Shown in pieces: positions 1 through 5,764 of a stretch of 7,251 nt of DNA (its first letter is position 1; each line of letters begins with the position of its first letter). Below the pieces are notes generated by a model. The model was not told the DNA's origin. It ran no database searches and saw only the letters and a program-made list of their open reading frames with translations. Origin of the DNA: an uncultured Lachnospiraceae bacterium (GTDB taxonomy: Bacteria; Bacillota; Clostridia; Lachnospirales; Lachnospiraceae); NCBI GenBank assembly GCA_910584115.1, contig CAJTYN010000026.1:1-7251 (forward strand), in the 5' to 3' direction. The position numbers were made by a program, and so were the translations under genes.

Positions 1-7
1 ACACGCT

Positions 8-1366
8 CTACATCTGCGAGATCTTCTGCCGATAGATCCTCCTGAATAAGATCGTCGTCAATATGACGGAAGCGATCTCCGCGATCGGAAACGCCCACCA
101 CACGTAGTCCAGTCCGAAGACATGGGCCAGTATGTAGGCGGACGGCAGGAGCACGAAGAGCTGCCTGGCCAGGGACACCCACAAGCTGTAGATCCCGTTG
201 CCCAATGCCTGGAACATGGATCCGATGATGATACAGTATCCGGCAAACAAAAAGCTCCAGCAGATCGTACGCAGGGCCGGGATTCCGATCGCCAGCATGT
301 CCTCCGACGCGTTGAAAAAGCCCAGGAGCGTGCCGGGGATCGTCATGAAGATCACAAGGCCGATCAGCATCAGGCAGACGGACGTGATCACACTGAGCCG
401 TATCGTCTCCAGGATCCGTTTCTTATTGCGGGCGCCGTAATTGTAAGCGATGATGGGGACCATCCCATTGTTCAGGCCGAACACCGGCATGAAGATAAAA
501 CTGTTCAGTTTGAAGTATACACCAAAAACAGCCGTGGCAGTAGGGGTAAACATCAATAAGATCTTATTGAACCCAAAAGTCATCACCGAACCGATGGCCT
601 GTACGATCGTAGTCGGGATCCCCACGGAAAGGATCTTGCCCAGGATCGTCTTGCTGGGGCGGAATCTCTTCATATTGATGTTGATCTCTGTGTTCCATCT
701 CACATTCATGAACACCGCCAGGCACATAGCCACGACCTGTCCGAAGATCGTCGCCAGAGCCGCACCGGCCACGCCCATCTTCGGAACCCCGAACAGACCG
801 AAGATCAAGATCGGATCCATGACCAGGTTGATCAGCGCGCCGGTACTCTGGGTGATCATCGTCATGACCGTCCGCCCTGTGGACTGGAGCAGCCGCTCCA
901 TCATCATCTGCATATAGACCCCGATGCAGCATATGGATATGATCTGCATATAGGTCACCCCGTATGACCGGATCTGGGGATCCGTCGTCTGCACCCGCAG
1001 AAAAAGATCCGCCAGGCTCGTGGAGAACACCGCAAAGATCACATAACAGACCACAGCCAGGAAGATCCCGTTCTTGGCCGCCGCGTTGGCCCCGTCAAAA
1101 TCTTTTTCTCCGAGATTGCGCGAGAGCAGCGCATTGACACCCACACAGGCGCCTGCCGCGATCGCGATCATCAGGTTCTGGATCGGGAATACGAGGGATA
1201 CCGCCGTCAGGGCATTCTCATTGATCTGCGCTACGAAGATGCTGTCCACCACATTGTACAATGCCTGTATCAGCATCGAGAGCATCATGGGCAGCGACAT
1301 GCTAAAGAGCAGCCGGGGGATCGGGAGGACCCCCATCTTGTTTTCTTTCTGTATGGCTTCTTCCAT
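8..1366 (-). CDS. MATE-family multidrug/cation efflux transporter
   Basis: This 452-residue inner-membrane protein belongs to the MATE family, whose members export drugs or other organic compounds in exchange for sodium ions or protons; the substrate here cannot be read from the sequence. It is almost continuously hydrophobic, consistent with about twelve membrane helices in two homologous halves. Family signs include the N-terminal segment LPMMLSMLIQALYNVVDSIF (residues 25-44), the cytoplasmic loop RNLGEKDFDGA (83-93) with its second-half counterpart YGARNKKRI (310-318), and NLVMDPILIFG (180-190). Length is normal for the family. The ATG at 1366 follows an excellent ribosome binding site, AAAGGAGGTC, with short spacing. 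The gene lies 87 bases downstream of the methyltransferase gene. A strong promoter overlaps that gene's stop codon, and an intrinsic terminator lies between this promoter and the MATE start, so expression may be attenuated. The family call is secure; drug resistance is only inferred. Confidence 0.95.
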   Translation of the reverse strand: MEEAIQKENKMGVLPIPRLLFSMSLPMMLSMLIQALYNVVDSIFVAQINENALTAVSLVFPIQNLMIAIAAGACVGVNALLSRNLGEKDFDGANAAAKNGIFLAVVCYVIFAVFSTSLADLFLRVQTTDPQIRSYGVTYMQIISICCIGVYMQMMMERLLQSTGRTVMTMITQSTGALINLVMDPILIFGLFGVPKMGVAGAALATIFGQVVAMCLAVFMNVRWNTEININMKRFRPSKTILGKILSVGIPTTIVQAIGSVMTFGFNKILLMFTPTATAVFGVYFKLNSFIFMPVFGLNNGMVPIIAYNYGARNKKRILETIRLSVITSVCLMLIGLVIFMTIPGTLLGFFNASEDMLAIGIPALRTICWSFLFAGYCIIIGSMFQALGNGIYSLWVSLARQLFVLLPSAYILAHVFGLDYVWWAFPIAEIASVILTTILFRRIYRQKISQM

Positions 1367-1386
1367 TTTTGACCTCCTTTTCTGTG

Positions 1387-1424
1387 AAAAAATCGGATGC
1401 CCAACCCCTGGCTGGCCATCCGAT
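1387..1424 (-). terminator. Intrinsic terminator after the methyltransferase gene, within the MATE leader
   Basis: Read on the minus strand, ATCGGATG (1424-1417) pairs perfectly with CATCCGAT (1399-1392), with some further pairing inside the loop, and a run of six T (1392-1387) follows at once. It starts about 30 bases after the methyltransferase stop and ends only a few bases before the MATE ribosome binding site. It can end methyltransferase transcripts. Because a promoter lies upstream at 1451-1479, it is also part of the MATE leader and may act as an attenuator. Confidence 0.85.
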
Positions 1425-1450
1425 GACTCTTGTTACTTCCATGTTTTTCT

Positions 1451-1479
1451 ATTTTACGCGGATCTTGCCTCCATGTCAA
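1451..1479 (-). promoter_or_regulatory. Predicted promoter for the MATE gene, inside the 3' end of the methyltransferase gene
   Basis: On the minus strand a perfect -35 TTGACA (1479-1474), a 17-base spacer and a -10 TAAAAT (1456-1451, five of six consensus bases) form a near-ideal sigma-A promoter. The -10 overlaps the methyltransferase TAA stop and the -35 lies within its last codons. The expected start is near 1444, giving a leader of about 78 bases that contains the terminator at 1387-1424. Activity is inferred from the match only. Confidence 0.65.
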
Positions 1480-2233
1480 TACCCGATCTTGCCGTTTTCC
1501 TGGCAATGAGGTATACTCTCTCGCTGTCCAACCTGACCGGCTGCCGGGTAAACGCGTCATAAGCCGCCACGAAATCAAGCCCGGCCTCTCTTAACAGATC
1601 TTGTACTTCCTCCACCGGGTAAGCCCTCTGGATGTGCGTCTCTTCGTACTTCGAATAACGCCCGTCCTCGTCCCGCAGGAAGATGGCCAGCTGATAGATG
1701 TTCAGCCTCTTTTCGGTGTCGTATCCATTCTCCCAGATAAAACTGGCCGCGTCCCGGTCCTCCGCGATCGTGCAGTCGCCCAGGATCTCCTCATATTTAT
1801 AGACAGTGTTCAGATCAAAGATGAAGACCCCGCCCGGATCCAGATAATTATAGACCAGCCTGAATACCTGGAGCAGGTCCTCTGGCTCTGTGATATAATT
1901 CAGGGAATCACAGACACAGACGATGGCCCGCACCGTACCATACAGTTCGAATGCCCGCATATCCTGGAGCAGATACAGGATATCCCGGCCGCTCTCATCC
2001 CGCTTCTCCACCGCAGCCTGCAGCATCTCAGGGGACTGATCCACCCCGATCATGTCATATCCCGCCTCGGCCAGGAGCTGGGTCATGCTGCCCGTGCCGC
2101 AGCCCAGCTCCAGGACGAGCCCGTCTGTGATCTGATGCTCCCGCAGAAGGCTGCATACGTACTCGGCCCACTGCCCATACGGGATGTTGTCCATGAACAT
2201 ATCATAAACCGCTGCAAAACCTGCGTACATCAT
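1454..2233 (-). CDS. Class I SAM-dependent methyltransferase, YqeM-like
   Basis: This 259-residue soluble enzyme has the Rossmann-fold SAM-binding motif VLELGCGTG (residues 40-48), an acidic residue at the end of the second strand (D65 in GVDQS) and the post-II aspartate (D91 in QDMRAF). The N-terminus, with FAAVYDMFMDNIPYGQW (6-22), resembles the YqeM-type methyltransferases of Firmicutes, whose substrate I do not know. In Bacillus yqeM lies beside the ribosome-silencing factor gene; here it does not. Two adjacent ATG codons (2233 and 2230) are possible starts; an in-frame TAG twelve bases upstream of the first rules out anything longer. The ribosome binding site AAAGGA is about 12 bases from the first ATG, which is rather far. 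The gene diverges from the DUF2752 gene, 39 bases away, and ends in a promoter and terminator. The last dozen or so residues look like a non-conserved tail. Confidence 0.9.
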   Translation of the reverse strand: MMYAGFAAVYDMFMDNIPYGQWAEYVCSLLREHQITDGLVLELGCGTGSMTQLLAEAGYDMIGVDQSPEMLQAAVEKRDESGRDILYLLQDMRAFELYGTVRAIVCVCDSLNYITEPEDLLQVFRLVYNYLDPGGVFIFDLNTVYKYEEILGDCTIAEDRDAASFIWENGYDTEKRLNIYQLAIFLRDEDGRYSKYEETHIQRAYPVEEVQDLLREAGLDFVAAYDAFTRQPVRLDSERVYLIARKTARSGIDMEARSA

Positions 2234-2236
2234 ATC

Positions 2237-2265
2237 TAGATTCTATCCTTTCCATATGGTATAGT
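2237..2265 (+). promoter_or_regulatory. Possible promoter for the DUF2752 gene
   Basis: TATAGT (2260-2265) matches the -10 consensus at five of six bases and is preceded by TGG, making an extended -10. A weak -35, TAGATT (2237-2242), lies 17 bases upstream. The expected start would fall near 2272, one base before the first ATG at 2273, implying a leaderless or nearly leaderless message, which agrees with the absence of a ribosome binding site. Confidence 0.35.
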
Positions 2266-2274
2266 AGATACCAT
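2256..2274. repeat. Inverted repeat over the divergent start region
   Basis: ATGGTAT (2256-2262) and ATACCAT (2268-2274) are perfect inverted arms around a five-base spacer, AGTAG. The element lies between the methyltransferase and DUF2752 genes, contains the -10-like TATAGT on the plus strand and TACTAT on the minus strand, and its right arm includes the first two bases of the DUF2752 ATG. It could be a symmetric bidirectional -10 region or an operator. No protein or hairpin terminator is implied. Confidence 0.5.
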
Positions 2275-2704
2275 GAATGTAATGGATGACCACGGACAAA
2301 AAAAGATCTTTCTGACAAGCCTGACTCTGGCCGCCGCACTCATCGGGCTGCTCGCTCTACTCGCCGCGGCCCGGGTCACATTACCGCCCTGTCTTTTTTT
2401 CAGGCTCACGGGGCTGTATTGTCCGGGCTGCGGCGGCACCCGCGCCTTCCTCGCGCTGCTGCACGGGCATTTTCTCGCGTCCCTGATCTATCACCCCGTC
2501 GTCCTGTACGGTACGGCGGTCTATGGGATCTATCTGCTGCGCAATCTGCTGGCGCTCTTTTCAGGAAAAAGCTCTCTCAAGAGCCATTTCCTCCTGCGGG
2601 GCATGGCCTTTCGGGATATCTACCTCTATATCGCCATAGGGATCATCCTCGCCAACTGGATATCGAAGAATATCCTCCTTCTGGCCTTTCATCTGGCCCT
2701 GTGA
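2273..2704 (+). CDS. DUF2752 small membrane protein
   Basis: This 143-residue predicted membrane protein shows the hallmark of the DUF2752 family, a cysteine-rich motif CPGCGGTRA (residues 50-58) after the first helix, followed by a conserved-looking HGHFLASLIYHP (64-75). Hydrophobic segments lie at roughly 12-34, 66-90 and 115-141. A third cysteine, C40, sits just before the motif. The paired cysteines could bind metal or undergo redox change, but the function of the family is unknown to me. No Shine-Dalgarno sequence precedes either in-frame ATG (2273 or 2282), so the start is uncertain and may be leaderless. It is the only plus-strand gene here. Its TGA directly touches the aspartokinase stop codon on the other strand, with no base between, and I see no terminator after it. 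Confidence 0.85.
   Translation: MNVMDDHGQKKIFLTSLTLAAALIGLLALLAAARVTLPPCLFFRLTGLYCPGCGGTRAFLALLHGHFLASLIYHPVVLYGTAVYGIYLLRNLLALFSGKSSLKSHFLLRGMAFRDIYLYIAIGIILANWISKNILLLAFHLAL
2566..2592 (-). terminator. Weak candidate terminator for the aspartokinase operon, antisense to DUF2752
   Basis: On the minus strand GCTCT-TGAG-AGAGC (2584-2571) is a five-pair hairpin with a tetraloop, followed by TTTTT (2570-2566). Outer AAA and TTT bases can extend the stem across a small internal mismatch. It lies about 120 bases past the aspartokinase stop, inside the DUF2752 coding region. The core is short, so this is a candidate only, but no better signal is visible near the operon end. Confidence 0.3.
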
Positions 2705-3181
2705 TCACTCGGCCAGACCGAAAGCGTCGTGTACGGCTTTGATCGCGCGCTCCCCTTCGGCTTCATCGATCAGCACAGTGATCCGGATCTCGGAGGTGGA
2801 GATCATATTGATATTGATATTTGCGTTATACAATGTCTCGAACATCTTCGCGGCTACGCCCGGGTTGCTCATCATGCCCGCGCCCACGATGGACAGCTTC
2901 GCGATCTTCGTCTCACATTCCAGACTCTCGAAAGCCAGACGGGCTTTATTTGCCTCCAGGACCGCCATGGCCTCGTCAATGTCCCCGTCGTCGATCGTAA
3001 ATGAGATGTCTTTCGTGCCATTTCGCCCGATGGACTGCAAGATCACATCCACATTGATATTTTTCCTCGCCAGACAGTCGAATACTTTGAAAGCGATGCC
3101 AGGCTCATCTTTCAGCCCGATCACGGCTATCCGGTCTGCTTTTTTGTCCAACGCAACCCCACTTACCAGCATTCTCTCCAC
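2705..3181 (-). CDS. Predicted in-frame aspartokinase beta subunit (internal start)
   Basis: A perfect Shine-Dalgarno sequence, AAGGAGG (3196-3190), lies eight bases before an in-frame GTG at 3181 (codon 245 of aspartokinase); an ATG follows three codons later (3172). Starting here would give a 158-residue protein holding only the two ACT domains. Established precedent: in B. subtilis aspartokinase II the beta subunit is translated from an in-frame internal start around residue 246 of the alpha chain and is the same C-terminal part. The location and length match closely. It remains a prediction for this organism, since AAGGAGG also encodes ordinary Lys-Glu codons. Confidence 0.5.
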   Translation of the reverse strand: MERMLVSGVALDKKADRIAVIGLKDEPGIAFKVFDCLARKNINVDVILQSIGRNGTKDISFTIDDGDIDEAMAVLEANKARLAFESLECETKIAKLSIVGAGMMSNPGVAAKMFETLYNANININMISTSEIRITVLIDEAEGERAIKAVHDAFGLAE

Positions 3182-3913
3182 TTCAACATCCTCCTTCACC
3201 ACAGTTCCTTCTACCTCGTTCATACTGGACCGCACCACCAGTGTCACACCGTATTTTTTCGCCATCTCCACGGAACGGTTGTGCAGCACGCCCGCCCCCA
3301 ATGTGGACAGATCCAGCATCTCCTCGTATGTGATCTCTTTTAATTTTTTTGCCGTGGGCACCAGCCTAGGATCGGCTGTGTATACGCCGTCCACATCTGT
3401 GTAGATCTCGCAGGCATCCGCCCGCAGGGCCGCCGCCAGGGCCACCGCCGTCGTATCGGAACCGCCCCGCCCCAGGGTCGTGTAATCGTCGTATTTGTTG
3501 ATCCCCTGGAAACCGGTCACCACCACGATCTTCCCGTCTTCCAGCTCCCTGTTGAGCCGGTCGGTGTCGATCCTCTTGAGACGGGCGTTCCCGTAGGCGC
3601 TCGTGGTGTGCATGGTCACCTGAAAGGCATTCAGTGAGATGGCCGGTACGCCTAAGCTGTTTAAGGCCATCGCCATCAGCGCCACGGACATCTGCTCGCC
3701 GATGGTAAAGAGCATATCCATCTCCCGCTTTGGAGGCCGGGGCGTGATATCCTGCGCCATCTCGATCAGTTCATCCGTGTATTTTCCCATCGCGGATAAA
3801 ACGACCACCACGTCATTTCCTTTTTTGTAGTCTTCGATGCAGCGCCTTGCCACATTGAAGATCCTCTCTTTGTTGGCGACGGATGTGCCGCCAAATTTTT
3901 TTACGATCAACAT
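2705..3913 (-). CDS. lysC: Aspartate kinase (aspartokinase), monofunctional
   Basis: Aspartokinase phosphorylates L-aspartate with ATP, the first step towards lysine, threonine, methionine and diaminopimelate. The 402-residue protein has the kinase signature KFGGTSV (residues 6-12), TTLGRGGSDTTA (145-156) and YTDVDGVYTADPR (171-183). Two C-terminal ACT domains follow (about 262-330 and 337-400), which in this family bind lysine and/or threonine for feedback control. There is no fused homoserine dehydrogenase. The start at 3913 is chosen because AAAGGAGAG lies just upstream and the protein then begins MLIVKKFGG, as usual in the family; a longer reading frame to 4021 would overlap the apgM-like gene. 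It is the last gene of a three-gene operon, 17 bases after the apgM-like gene. A strong internal ribosome binding site near codon 245 suggests a separate regulatory subunit, as in Bacillus subtilis aspartokinase II. Confidence 0.96.
   Translation of the reverse strand: MLIVKKFGGTSVANKERIFNVARRCIEDYKKGNDVVVVLSAMGKYTDELIEMAQDITPRPPKREMDMLFTIGEQMSVALMAMALNSLGVPAISLNAFQVTMHTTSAYGNARLKRIDTDRLNRELEDGKIVVVTGFQGINKYDDYTTLGRGGSDTTAVALAAALRADACEIYTDVDGVYTADPRLVPTAKKLKEITYEEMLDLSTLGAGVLHNRSVEMAKKYGVTLVVRSSMNEVEGTVVKEDVEVERMLVSGVALDKKADRIAVIGLKDEPGIAFKVFDCLARKNINVDVILQSIGRNGTKDISFTIDDGDIDEAMAVLEANKARLAFESLECETKIAKLSIVGAGMMSNPGVAAKMFETLYNANININMISTSEIRITVLIDEAEGERAIKAVHDAFGLAE
3190..3196 (-). promoter_or_regulatory. 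Internal ribosome binding site in the aspartokinase gene
   Basis: AAGGAGG on the minus strand, within codons 240-242 of aspartokinase, is spaced eight bases from GTG at 3181. It matches anti-Shine-Dalgarno pairing at least as well as the sites of the annotated genes here. It decides the proposed beta-subunit start. Confidence 0.5.
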
Positions 3914-3930
3914 GCTACTCTCCTTTATCA

Positions 3931-5136
3931 TCAATCTTCCTGAAACAGACGTTTCATCATATCCCATCCATGGGCGACCACGTTCCCGCTCTCTTTCGCC
4001 TGGTCCTCCTGGTATCTCCATTCCCTCTTTTGGGGCGCCGTGCTGTCATAGAGCAGGTAGGGCACCGGGGAGGCCGTGTGGGTCCGCACGCGGATCGGTG
4101 TGGGGTGATCCGGCATGATCAGCATCCGGTGATCGATCCCGGCCGCCTCCAGCCCCTCCTGTATCAGACGTATGACGCGCTGGTCCAGATATTCGATCGC
4201 GCGTACTTTCTTTTCGGCGCTGCCCTGGTGTCCCATCTCATCCGGCGCTTCCACATGCACGTAGACAAGATCGTAACCGTCTTCTGCCAGGGCCTTGACC
4301 GCCGCCCGGGCTTTTCCCTCATAATCCGTATCCAGGCCCCCATTGGCCCCTTCCACCAGGATGTTGTCCATGCCGGCGCCTACGGCGATGCCCTTGAGCA
4401 GGTCCACCGCTGAGATCATCGCGCCTTTTTTATGATGGGCCTCCTCAAAAGAGGACAGGGCCGGCCTGGTCCCGGCGCCCCAGAACCAGAGGCTGTTGGC
4501 CGGGTGCAGACCTTTAGCCCTGCGCTCTACATTCAGCGGGTGTTCCCTTAGGATCTCGTAACTGCGCCGCTGCATCTGCAGCAGCTTCTCATCTTTTGGC
4601 AGATATGCTCGGATCCGCTGCTCCAGCACGTCGTGGGGAGGCGTCAGTCCTGTCACGGTCCCGTTCTTCCATATGAGACAATGCCTGTAGCTGGTCCCCA
4701 CATAGAAACGATATGTCTCGTCTTCCATCTCTTTCGCCACGGCTTCCAGCAGTACGCGCGCGTCCTCTGTGCTGATCTCGTCGGAACTGTGGTCTAAGAT
4801 CCTCTGCTCATCGTAAGGCGCATCGTCTTCTGTCAGGGTGACCAGATTGCATCTGAGCGCCACATCACTCTTTTGCATCTCTACGCCGATGCTCAGGGCT
4901 TCCAGCGGGGAGCGCCCTGTGTAATACTGCTTGGGATCGTACCCCAGGACGGACAGGTTCGCCGTATCGCTGCCCGGACTCATCCCTTCCGGTATGGTAT
5001 GCACCAGCCCGATCTCGCCTTTCGCCGCCAGGCTGTCCATGGCCGGAGTCCTGGCAAAAGCCAGCGGCGTCTTGCCGTCCAGGGCCTCTATCGGCTCATC
5101 TGCCATGCCGTCCCCTAAGATCACTACATATTTCAT
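3931..5136 (-). CDS. apgM: Cofactor-independent phosphoglycerate mutase-like protein; possible homoserine kinase analogue
   Basis: This 401-residue protein belongs to the archaeal-type 2,3-bisphosphoglycerate-independent phosphoglycerate mutase family within the alkaline phosphatase superfamily. Visible metal-site and active-site motifs are GDGMADEP (residues 8-15), PGSDTANLSVLGYDP (54-68) with the likely catalytic serine, YTGRSPLEA (72-80), HVEAPDEMGHQG (294-305) and PDHPTPI (342-348), with a further histidine in RTHT (351-354). The family enzyme interconverts 2- and 3-phosphoglycerate. However, members clustered with threonine genes in Bacteroides and Clostridia have been proposed to act as homoserine kinase, and here the gene lies between an ACT regulator and aspartokinase, favouring that reading. 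Substrate cannot be decided by eye. ATG at 5136 follows AAAGGGG with seven-base spacing and starts 13 bases after the ACT gene's stop codon. Confidence 0.9.
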   Translation of the reverse strand: MKYVVILGDGMADEPIEALDGKTPLAFARTPAMDSLAAKGEIGLVHTIPEGMSPGSDTANLSVLGYDPKQYYTGRSPLEALSIGVEMQKSDVALRCNLVTLTEDDAPYDEQRILDHSSDEISTEDARVLLEAVAKEMEDETYRFYVGTSYRHCLIWKNGTVTGLTPPHDVLEQRIRAYLPKDEKLLQMQRRSYEILREHPLNVERRAKGLHPANSLWFWGAGTRPALSSFEEAHHKKGAMISAVDLLKGIAVGAGMDNILVEGANGGLDTDYEGKARAAVKALAEDGYDLVYVHVEAPDEMGHQGSAEKKVRAIEYLDQRVIRLIQEGLEAAGIDHRMLIMPDHPTPIRVRTHTASPVPYLLYDSTAPQKREWRYQEDQAKESGNVVAHGWDMMKRLFQED

Positions 5137-5149
5137 CTGTCTGCCCCTT

Positions 5150-5602
5150 TCATTCGCTTCCTGATATCTTCAGATAATGGATCCCCGGCAGCTGTTCGAT
5201 ATTTTCCACCATCGCGCCCGCATCGCCGCTGGCTGGGAGGATATCCACGCTCAGGGTGAGCATAGCGATCCCGTTGATCGGGATGCTCTGATGGATGGTC
5301 AGGATATTTCCGTCAAAATGCGCGATCGTCCGCAGCACATCTGAGAGGATCCCCGGCCTGTCATCCATCTGTATGATAAAAGTGATGGTCTTCCCCTTTG
5401 TCTCCGCATGGAAAGGAAAGATATCATCCTTGTATTTATAAAAAGAACTCCTGCTGATCCCCACCTTGTCCGTGGCTTCCTGCACCGTCTCTGCCCTACC
5501 GGAATCCAGCAGCCTCTTGGCCTCCACCACCAGTATCAATACCTCCGGGACTGCCTTCTCTCGGACTACATAATATTTCTGGCGTTTCTTTGGATCTTCC
5601 AT
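5150..5602 (-). CDS. pheB: ACT domain protein with N-terminal HTH-like region (UPF0735/PheB type)
   Basis: This 150-residue protein has an N-terminal region with helix-turn-helix character (TVQEATDKVGISRSSFYKYK, residues 39-58) and a C-terminal ACT domain (about 72-148) with the ligand-loop motif DDRPGILSDVL (80-90). ACT domains commonly bind amino acids. The UPF0735 family (PheB) is known from Firmicutes; a B. subtilis relative has, as I recall, been described as a repressor of threonine biosynthesis genes (ThrR). First place in an operon ahead of apgM-like and aspartokinase genes fits an autoregulating amino-acid sensor. ATG 5602 is chosen because AAAGGA lies about 11 bases upstream and the protein begins as usual for the family. 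An in-frame GTG three codons earlier lies too close to that site, and the longer reading frame to 5701 runs through the promoter. Homoserine dehydrogenase, often next to this gene in relatives, is absent here. Confidence 0.9.
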   Translation of the reverse strand: MEDPKKRQKYYVVREKAVPEVLILVVEAKRLLDSGRAETVQEATDKVGISRSSFYKYKDDIFPFHAETKGKTITFIIQMDDRPGILSDVLRTIAHFDGNILTIHQSIPINGIAMLTLSVDILPASGDAGAMVENIEQLPGIHYLKISGSE

Positions 5603-5622
5603 TTGCCGCACATTCCTTTGTT

Positions 5623-5637
5623 TGTATATGAAATACA
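5623..5637. repeat. Short inverted repeat in the ACT operon leader
   Basis: TGTAT and ATACA flank a five-base spacer between the predicted transcription start near 5651 and the ACT gene start at 5602. The position suits a repressor operator, for example for the HTH-ACT protein itself, but five-base arms in AT-rich DNA can arise by chance. Confidence 0.25.
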
Positions 5638-5657
5638 TTTGTTTTTTGACGAAAGAT

Positions 5658-5686
5658 ATATTAGCATATTTCAGCCTTTTTCGCAA
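5658..5686 (-). promoter_or_regulatory. Predicted promoter of the ACT-apgM-aspartokinase operon
   Basis: On the minus strand TTGCGA (5686-5681), a 17-base spacer and TAATAT (5663-5658) preceded by TGC form an extended -10 promoter. The expected start near 5651 gives a leader of about 49 bases. The leader is too short for a T-box or a typical riboswitch, and none is seen. The promoter lies just after the prfB terminator, so the operon is an independent unit. Confidence 0.6.
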
Positions 5687-5699
5687 GCCTTTTTTCCGC

Positions 5700-5740
5700 A
5701 AAAGAGACGCAGCAGCAGAGTATAAACTCCCGCTGCCGCG
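5700..5740 (-). terminator. Intrinsic terminator of prfB
   Basis: On the minus strand the arm 5740-5726 pairs with 5721-5708 around a TTAT loop, giving fourteen pairs (two of them G-T) with one bulged G, and a T-rich tail (TCTCTTTT, 5707-5700) follows. It begins 24 bases after the prfB stop and ends before the promoter of the next operon. The stem is strong; the tail is interrupted by two C. Confidence 0.8.
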
Positions 5741-5764
5741 CCCTCCCTTGGTTCTTTCATGGGA

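Noticed and set aside
122..559. Plus-strand open frames opposite the MATE gene (also those opposite the aspartokinase, apgM-like and prfB genes)
   Set aside because: Low-complexity or Arg/His/Gln-rich translations with no recognisable domain; they are mirror frames of well-supported minus-strand genes.
1285..1578. 97-residue minus-strand frame bridging the methyltransferase and MATE genes
   Set aside because: It overlaps both real genes out of frame, is compositionally odd and has no domain.
3914..4021. 36-residue N-terminal extension of aspartokinase from an ATG at 4021
   Set aside because: It overlaps the end of the apgM-like coding region, is rich in Arg/Glu/Gly unlike the family, and the ATG at 3913 has a good ribosome binding site and a standard aspartokinase N-terminus.
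5603..5657. T-box or amino-acid riboswitch ahead of the ACT-apgM-aspartokinase operon
   Set aside because: The leader is only about 50 bases and lacks conserved T-box or lysine-riboswitch elements and a terminator.
5603..5701. 33-residue extension of the ACT protein from an ATG at 5701
   Set aside because: It would translate the predicted promoter and leader, has no family resemblance, and starts inside the prfB terminator tail.
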